Shown: positions 58,001 through 64,000 of the stretch, piece after piece
How the letters are laid out: the number at the start of each line of letters is the position of its first letter
How positions within the stretch are numbered: position 1 is the first letter of the stretch
DNA from: Pelodera strongyloides
Taxonomy: Eukaryota; Nematoda; Chromadorea; Rhabditida; Rhabditidae
Assembly: GCA_036852015.1 (NCBI GenBank)
Contig: JAANDG010000716.1
Span: 1-64,000 of the forward strand
Length of the DNA stretch: 64,000 nucleotides
Direction: 5' to 3'
The notes under the pieces: generated by a model
Seen by the model: the letters and a program-made list of their open reading frames with translations, nothing else
Told to the model about the DNA's origin: nothing
Database searches by the model: none
Program-made: the position numbers and the translations under genes

Positions 58001-60389
58001 TATGTCAGCATTTGTAGTTTATAGTTTGTACTTTGTACCGTATACTTCAGCTCCTGACCCCTGACTGTCTACAGTACTACCCGGGCAATCTGACTCTATC
58101 CAATATGTACTACTTTCTGTTGGCGCCAACCCTTTGTTACGAGCTCAAGTTTCCGCGTAGTCCGAGAAGAAGAAAGAGCTTTTTGCTCAAAAGGGCAACC
58201 GAGGTTGGTAGCTTTACATTTTTCGTATGTTTATACGATAAACAGCCGTGACCCGTGACGTGGATTATTGATACAAAATAGCAAGTAATAGTCGTTTCCC
58301 TTATTTTTACATTTGACCTTTATGGCGATGAATCAAATTTTTTTGTTAGCGATGAAGTTTCCTGTTTCCATCTCAACCTCTCAGTATCATTATATTCCAG
58401 CTGACCTTCCTCACCTTCTTGATCGTGGCCCTCGTACAGCAGTGGGTGGTACCAATTGTCACCAATTCTATCAAACCCTTTTCAGAAATGGACATTGGTT
58501 TGTGATTTAGCCGTTAGTAGTTTGTACTCTAAGTGTAATTATATTTGGTTGAATGTGGAAAATAGGTTGGAAAAGTTATTTGCAGTGTATCGGAATTTGA
58601 GGTCAAAATGAAGGATTTGTTTTGACTATTGATTTGGTTGGGTTTCAGGTTTCAGCGATGATGTCGATTCCAATTCGTCTTTTGCAGGCAAATGTATCGA
58701 ACGTGTTCTCAAACTGGCCATCCCCAACATTATCATATGGCTCATTTTCTTCTACACCACTTTCCATTCGATGTTGAACCTGATTGCTGAATTGTTGAGA
58801 TTTTCCGATCGGGAATTTTACAGGTTGGTTTTGAAGGGATTTCTGCCTTGATCTAATTAGCCTCTAATTAGCAGTCCCGAGAAAAATTTGCTGAAAACAG
58901 GAGCTTGTCAGTCAGTATTCAAATTGAGTGGGTTTGAATATCCAAATCGCTGAAAATAAGTTAAGCGTTATGTTTAGTACAGTACTATTTCATGAGTCTG
59001 AATTTCTGACTATCGATTGATCGGCTAACGAATTAACTATTTTGGAAAATAATGATTATTACCTGCATCTCAGGGATTTTTGGAACTCGGAAACAATCCA
59101 ATACTTTTGGAAGACTTGGAATATTCCCGTGCACAGATGGGCACTTCGCCATATCTACATGCCGATGACAAGGAACAATTATAGGTTGGTTTTCAGTAAA
59201 CTGCAACTAAAATACAGTTTTGTTAAGTGTTAAAAGCGTGAAAACGTGCACGGCAGTAGTAGAGTAAACAATTAATAAATAGGAATTTATTCGTTGATAA
59301 GTGAAAAGTATTACGGCTTACGTACATCCATTTGTTTCTATAGGTTTCGGATAGGCGATATATCGTGGAAATTCAATTTACAGTTACATACAGTACTTCT
59401 TTTCGTTTCATCTTGGGGCTGTAATTATATTTTTTGTCACTTTAGTAAATCGAGTGCCAGTCTTGCTGTCTTCTTTGTGTCAGCCTTCTTCCACGAATAC
59501 TTGGTCAGTTGACAACATTTCTAAACTTGTTTTGATCAATTTGGGTCTACAAAAGACGGCATGGTTTCGCTTACCGTATGTGAGACCTAGAAGAATTGTA
59601 AGATTATTTAATAGGATCGATGGTTACTGATTACTGATTACCCCGTAATACAGCGCTTTTCTAACGAACAAACCGAATACACAACACTTATCGTACTGTT
59701 TGTCTTTAGTTGATAGATTGACCTTGCATAGGTCGCTAGTGTATTTAGAACATTATCTCTAGACTACTGTTATCTATTAGTTCTAGACTACCATCGTACC
59801 ATGTGTTTAGTGCTAATAAATATTGAAATATTGAAAAGGTTCAGTTTTATAAGTAAGTTTTGCAGGTTTCTATTCCACTGTCTATGTTCCGTCTGTGGGC
59901 TTATTATGGGATGATGGCACAGATTCCCCTCTCCTTCGTAACCGATTACGTTGTAAAGGGAGGAAGAGCTGGTAATGTGGTGGGTGATTTGGAATTTGGA
60001 CTTATCTGCTCTTTTTATTTCATATCTTTATCAGTCTATGTCAGGTATATTAGCATATCACCAGTTGTGATTTCTTTTGTACCTTGTATGACTTGCTCTA
60101 GATAGCAGAATTCGGTATAATTGTTGTCGAATTAGAAGATGAACTATCCCGTACTTAATTGGTTAGTGATTTATTTATATTGGTTTTGAAATGCCTATTT
60201 TCAGTTATTTTCATTGAAGAATCTTATACATAAAACTGATTAACGGGAGGAACAGGTTGTGTAATTTATTTGTCTTTTTCTTTAGTGATTTTGTGTTTGC
60301 AGATCGTGTGGCTGTCTCTGATCCTCGGTCAACCAATGGCGATTCTAATGTACGTCCACGATTGGTACATTCTGAATAAGGCTGACTAG
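55089..60389 (+). CDS. DGAT1: Diacylglycerol O-acyltransferase 1 (MBOAT family)
   Basis: ER membrane enzyme that joins acyl-CoA to diacylglycerol, the last step of triacylglycerol synthesis. 473 residues (human 488). Exons: 55089-55181, 55627-55718, 55894-55996, 56338-56409, 56637-56745, 57085-57182, 57487-57609, 58075-58203, 58401-58497, 58688-58823, 59074-59184, 59446-59503, 59866-59979, 60303-60389; frame is kept throughout. The start lies four bases after GTTTCAG. Visible signatures: hydrophilic Ser/Arg-rich amino end; [18 protein letters not shown] before the first membrane helix; [20 protein letters not shown]; the MBOAT active-site region FYRDFWNSE; catalytic H404 in SAFFHEYL; and the conserved end ([30 protein letters not shown]). 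About eight or nine hydrophobic segments. Exon 7 has a weak, pyrimidine-poor acceptor (TCACGTTAAG). Intron 1 holds a family B MITE. Appears functional. Confidence 0.96.
55219..55401. mobile_element. MITE family B in DGAT1 intron 1
   Basis: Left end TAAAGCGAAATACCGGCCTG then TTTTTGGAACGCATCG; right end CGATGTGTTTCAAAAAAACG then ACCGGTATTTCGCTCTA. Confidence 0.85.
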
Positions 60390-61802
60390 ACGCTAAATCT
60401 GAAGTGAGCTCTGAAATGAATTATTAGACTGTAACTCAGGTCATTTATCGTATGGGAGAAGAATTGTAGTGTGCGCTGTGTGGAGAGTTGGGGGCCACAG
60501 AGAATTAATCCTACAATTAAAATTATGGTTTATTGCGATATAATGCTGCACCGCTCAATATTTTATGATTTTTCGTAAGTCAACCCGAAGTGTCTGTTTT
60601 GACTTTTAGTTTGATTAATGAATACCCAACAATAAGTGTTGAGAACCTATTCATCATTATCTGTTTTCATCTTCCTTTCATTTATTGATAAGGAAGGAAC
60701 ATCTTGTGTCTAGTAATATTGCATTTTGTTGATTGCCATGTTTTTTTCTTACAGCCTAGCCTACCTCTTTTTGAACCTATTTTATGATTGTCGTATCTAA
60801 ATAATCTAAGTCACTTGTATACGTTGAGATAGCTAAATATTGAGATATTATCCAAAATGAGTACGAGTTTTATCGATTTTTGTGCGATTAGTACCTAGTA
60901 CCTTAGCGTACTTTAAGTTTTACCTTTCATACTTTTTAATATTGATTCGTTCCTATCCTATATGTATGTTGAATCGTGCCCTATATTTACTTTTACGTGT
61001 TTAGTGTGGGATAGTCGGATTCTGTGAAATTTGTTTGAAATATAGTTTCCCACAAAATGAGAATATCTTGCACTACCGTCTTATGTTTTGTTTCTATGTT
61101 TTACATTTTTATACGTTTTAACGCTTAGCTTAGTGTCTGCGTTATAGTTTTCATTTTGCATAGACTTTTAGTACTGTTAGTACACGGGTTTTGCTCTCAT
61201 ACCGTGTACATATACGTATAAAGTTATTATTCGCTCTTTTTTGCACATTGTTTTCCTGAAAAGGAAGGAGTATAATTTTTATTGCGAGTAACAACGTAAG
61301 GATAACCATTGCTGGAAGCTCCCTTGTGTAGAGCTACGAGATACACGTATCATAAGCTGGTAGGTAAATCGCTGTGATCGCCAGTGCGGTTGATAACCAG
61401 TAATAGGCACATATCAGAAGGAGGATTAGAAGAACATATGTTTTCTATTACCTGGATAAACTGGAAGGCTGAAATTTTGGACTTGAATATTTGAAATCTC
61501 CAACGTCTCACTGTCGCATTGTTGTATTGTGGAGAGGGAAAATTAGGCTGCAATGAAATGATGAACTTGTTTATTATTATCAACGAAATAAATAGAAAAC
61601 AAACTGCCAAGCACAAATATAGAAAAGAATATAAACATAATAACAGTTGGGCCGACATTGAAGAACGAAAATACACTTGCATTGCAAAGCAGTGAATACA
61701 TCAAGAAAGAAAACCAGTGAGCCGTTACAAAATGGGTTTACCCATTTCCTATGTATTGGTAAACATACTGATTTTATGCTATACATTGAGGACCAATAAA
61801 CA
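60390..61802. other. DGAT1 3' region and AT-rich spacer
   Basis: Long AT-rich stretch with several AATAAA-like signals. On the minus strand 61547-61452 is bounded by ATTGCAG and GTAATA with one open frame of 32 codons (PNFPSPQYNNATVRRW...), which might be an exon of a gene entering from the right, but no family is recognised. Confidence 0.4.
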
Positions 61803-61973
61803 TTAAAGCGAAATGCCAGCTCCTTTGGAAAATTTGCATGTGATAAGCAAATCCTATGTACCCTATGCTAATTTTGTACGATTGCCGTGGACGATCGTAC
61901 AAAATTAGCATAGGATACATAGGATTTGCTTATCATATGCAAATTTTCCGAAGGAGCTGGCATTTCGCTTTAA
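61803..61973. mobile_element. Hairpin MITE, family A (third copy)
   Basis: Same palindrome as 9793-9963 and 54838-55007, TTAA at both ends; the central spacer is inverted (ATTGCCGTGGACGATCG against GATCGTCCACGGCAATCG). Confidence 0.92.
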
Positions 61974-62230
61974 CATTAAACATTTTAATGACCGATTTGC
62001 CGTCTGACTGAATGAGAATGCATTCGCCTCCTAGCAAGTAAGAATATAAACTTACGCTACATAAATTTTTCCGTTTTCGCGTTATCCAACAATCCTTTTG
62101 ATATCGATCTACAATTACAATTTATTTCTAACATCCAAAGACTTCAGTTGAGACAGATACCAAGAGAGATTTCTGAACCTAAGCTTGAACTTCTTCCGCC
62201 ATTACAACCGTGTCCTATATAATTTTACCG

Positions 62231-62478
62231 TTAAAGGTCAGGCCTATTTCAGGTGACCCCTATTTTTAATGACTGCATCTGATTCTCCGTCTCAAATATA
62301 GTAGGGTGCAACTTTGTTCCAATTTTCAGGTGCAATATTCACGCAGTATTCAGCTTTTTACCATAGCCAGTCATACCAAACCATCTATCGCAGTTGTCAC
62401 GCATCAACGCGCTGATTGGGCAATATGCTATATTGGGCGTGGAAATCGAGTTATTGGCCAATCAGCGCGAAGGGGCGT
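62231..62478. mobile_element. Truncated MITE family E
   Basis: The left end TTAAAGGTCAGGCCTATTTC and the centre (GGGCAATATGCTATATTGGG) match 30975-31396; the right arm is lost after GGGGCGTGCC. Confidence 0.85.
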
Positions 62479-62646
62479 GCCTTTTTTTATTGCCAAGTTT
62501 TTTAATTTTAGGTGAATTTCGCTAATTCTGTTTATGTCTGTTTTTTTTGGCATGACCGATTTAGTGGTGTTACTGATTTCCCGCGATTCCCATCCAGAAT
62601 TGAGAAAACCTATAAATTGGGGGTGGTCGTATTTTTTTTTGGACTG

Positions 62647-62793
62647 TAATGTAATTATAATGTAATTATATCTTTTATTTCGTTGGATGTCTAGTGTTTT
62701 CGTGTAAGCATTTGTTTGGATTTAATGTAATTATAATGTAATTATATCTTTTATTTCGTTGGATGTCTAGTGTTTTCGTGTAAGCATTTGTTT
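62647..62793. repeat. Tandem duplication, 76-bp period
   Basis: The unit from TAATGTAATTATAATGTAAT to GTGTAAGCATTTGTTT occurs twice in a row with no differences seen, starting at 62647 and 62723. Confidence 0.95.
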
Positions 62794-63373
62794 ATTTTGC
62801 AAATGTTTGCAGACGAACTCTCTTGCAGCGACAGCTGGCAAGAGAGGGCGGAAGCAACTGGTATTGTTTTAAACGAGAGAGAGAATGGAGTTACACACTT
62901 TTTCTACACTTTCTCTTTTTATAAGATTAGATAACTTTTACTTAGCTTATCCGGGTTTGTTAGTTAAGTGTTGAAAATGTATTGTGTATGTTATCAATAG
63001 AGTAAGTTATTGACTGTTTCTCTTTTCTCTCCTCCTGCTTATTATTTTGGTGTTTCACTATATTTTGTTTACGAACGACTCTGCACACTAGTTGCTTTGC
63101 ACGCTTTTTAGTAAATGTGTTCTTTAAACATATGTTGTGTTTCCTTTGTCCTTCAAATCGATAGTTGGACTACGACTTGTCTTCATATTGTTTGGTCCTC
63201 CGGAATGCTTCTTGATTTAGATTATAGATAAGTTTTTTTATAATAAAAAAATAGGCCAAGTAGAGAGCTAGAGCCTATTTCAGGACAGCACTGTATATAT
63301 GCCCCAAGTGTAACTCTGCAGGGTGTGTATAGTAATTATTATAATCAGCCGCTAACCGGGAAATTGCATATCT
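62794..63373. other. Spacer, no gene seen
   Basis: AT-rich. Short GAGAGAGAGA tract near 62874. No conserved coding signal. Confidence 0.4.
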
Positions 63374-63570
63374 TTACACGGGAAAGTAGAAACCCCGATA
63401 TGGCCCCGATTATTTCTCGAAAAACCCCGATATGGCCCCGATCATTTCACAAAACCCCGATATGGCCCCGATTATTTTACAGAAAACCCGTATATGGCCC
63501 GATAAAGCCCCGATTTTTCGAGGGACGTGATCGGGGCCATATCATATCGGGGTTGTGGTTTCCCATGTAA
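63374..63570. mobile_element. Foldback element with CCCCGATATGG repeats
   Basis: Ends TTACACGGGAAA and TTTCCCATGTAA. Three direct copies of CCCCGATATGGCCCCGAT at 29-32 base intervals, a fourth degenerate one, then an inverted copy (ATCGGGGCCATATCATATCG). The direct copies can each pair with the single inverted copy. Confidence 0.8.
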
Positions 63571-63950
63571 TCGAGTCGAGTAGCTCCCATTCTCAGTGAA
63601 TTCTCTCTCCGAGATTGATTTGCTGGAACTTGGGATTTGTGCCGATTTGTTCGCAACTTTCTATATTTAATAGAAATCAATAACAATTGCGAAAAATCGT
63701 GTATGTGTTCCTTTAGTGCTCACCATTTTCTCTCTATGGCTTTGTGATCTTTGTCGCGTTCAGTGTTTTCGGGCACCGGTTCCTTCTGCAAACTAAAATT
63801 GTTTTCGTTTCTCACCCAAAAATTTCGTTTTAATTCTGCATGTACAAATTTCCGCTTAGCTCTATACAAAATGTAATATCCATGATTTTTCTCTTTTTTT
63901 TTTTAAATAAAAAATAAATGTCGATTGAAGCAAAGTGCTCCAATACTTAC

Positions 63951-64000
63951 GTCTCTCTTAGCAAACTTCAATGCATATCCCAAGCAGTCAATGATAGGCT
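63951..64000 (-). CDS. Partial exon at right edge, unknown gene
   Basis: On the minus strand the last 50 bases read openly as PIIDCLGYALKFAKRD and stop at a good donor, GAC|GTAAGT. The exon continues beyond the window. Base use resembles the other coding exons here. Product not recognised; downstream exons would lie at lower coordinates, but none is convincing (61452-61547 is the only candidate). Confidence 0.45.

Noticed and set aside
63325..63570. Repetitive protein (PDMAPII, TPIWPR repeats)
   Set aside because: Translation of the CCCCGATATGG repeats in the foldback element.

Overview
The window looks like nuclear DNA of a nematode. Five host genes have introns that obey GT-AG with a TTTCAG-like 3' splice site. 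Several start codons lie 0-12 bases after such an acceptor, as expected for spliced-leader trans-splicing. The FMO, ATP synthase subunit d and galectin proteins resemble nematode family members, and the left edge carries a Cer-type (Ty3-like) gag remnant. Species cannot be named. Introns are longer and foldback elements denser than in Caenorhabditis elegans.

Layout, left to right. 1-5936: a foldback element, a broken minus-strand LTR retroelement (gag and protease remnant, repeat-rich leader, LTR-like promoter) and a hairpin MITE. 6124-8388: an inverted duplication of a short exon, with a possible small tail-anchored protein gene on the plus strand. 10147-17041 (+): an 11-exon tandem-repeat galectin. 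19198-25039 (+): a 15-exon flavin-containing monooxygenase. 25921-38035 (-): a 21-exon Sec23 COPII coat gene, convergent with the FMO, whose 3.9-kb intron hosts an unrecognised 3-exon gene on the opposite strand. 39710-41321 (+): a likely two-gene operon, PPP1R11 followed by ATP synthase subunit d. 41.4-53.5 kb: a 61-bp satellite array with a strongly decayed left flank; the last part of the subunit d gene is missing where it begins. 55089-60389 (+): a complete 14-exon DGAT1. 60.4-64 kb: mostly non-coding with three foldback elements, and one partial minus-strand exon at the right edge.

The identified genes are cell housekeeping and lipid or xenobiotic functions (ER export coat, ER monooxygenase, ER triacylglycerol synthesis, mitochondrial ATP synthase, PP1 regulation, a lectin). 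Apart from the operon they show no shared pathway. The accessory content is dominated by short inverted-repeat elements, many bounded by TTAA and many in introns in hairpin form, by one tRNA-derived SINE, and by the satellite. I found no defence system, CRISPR array or prokaryotic gene. The most unusual items are the satellite, the nested gene, the duplicated inverted exon, and the glycine/proline insert in Sec23. All exon boundaries were read by eye; every complete gene model keeps frame across all junctions.
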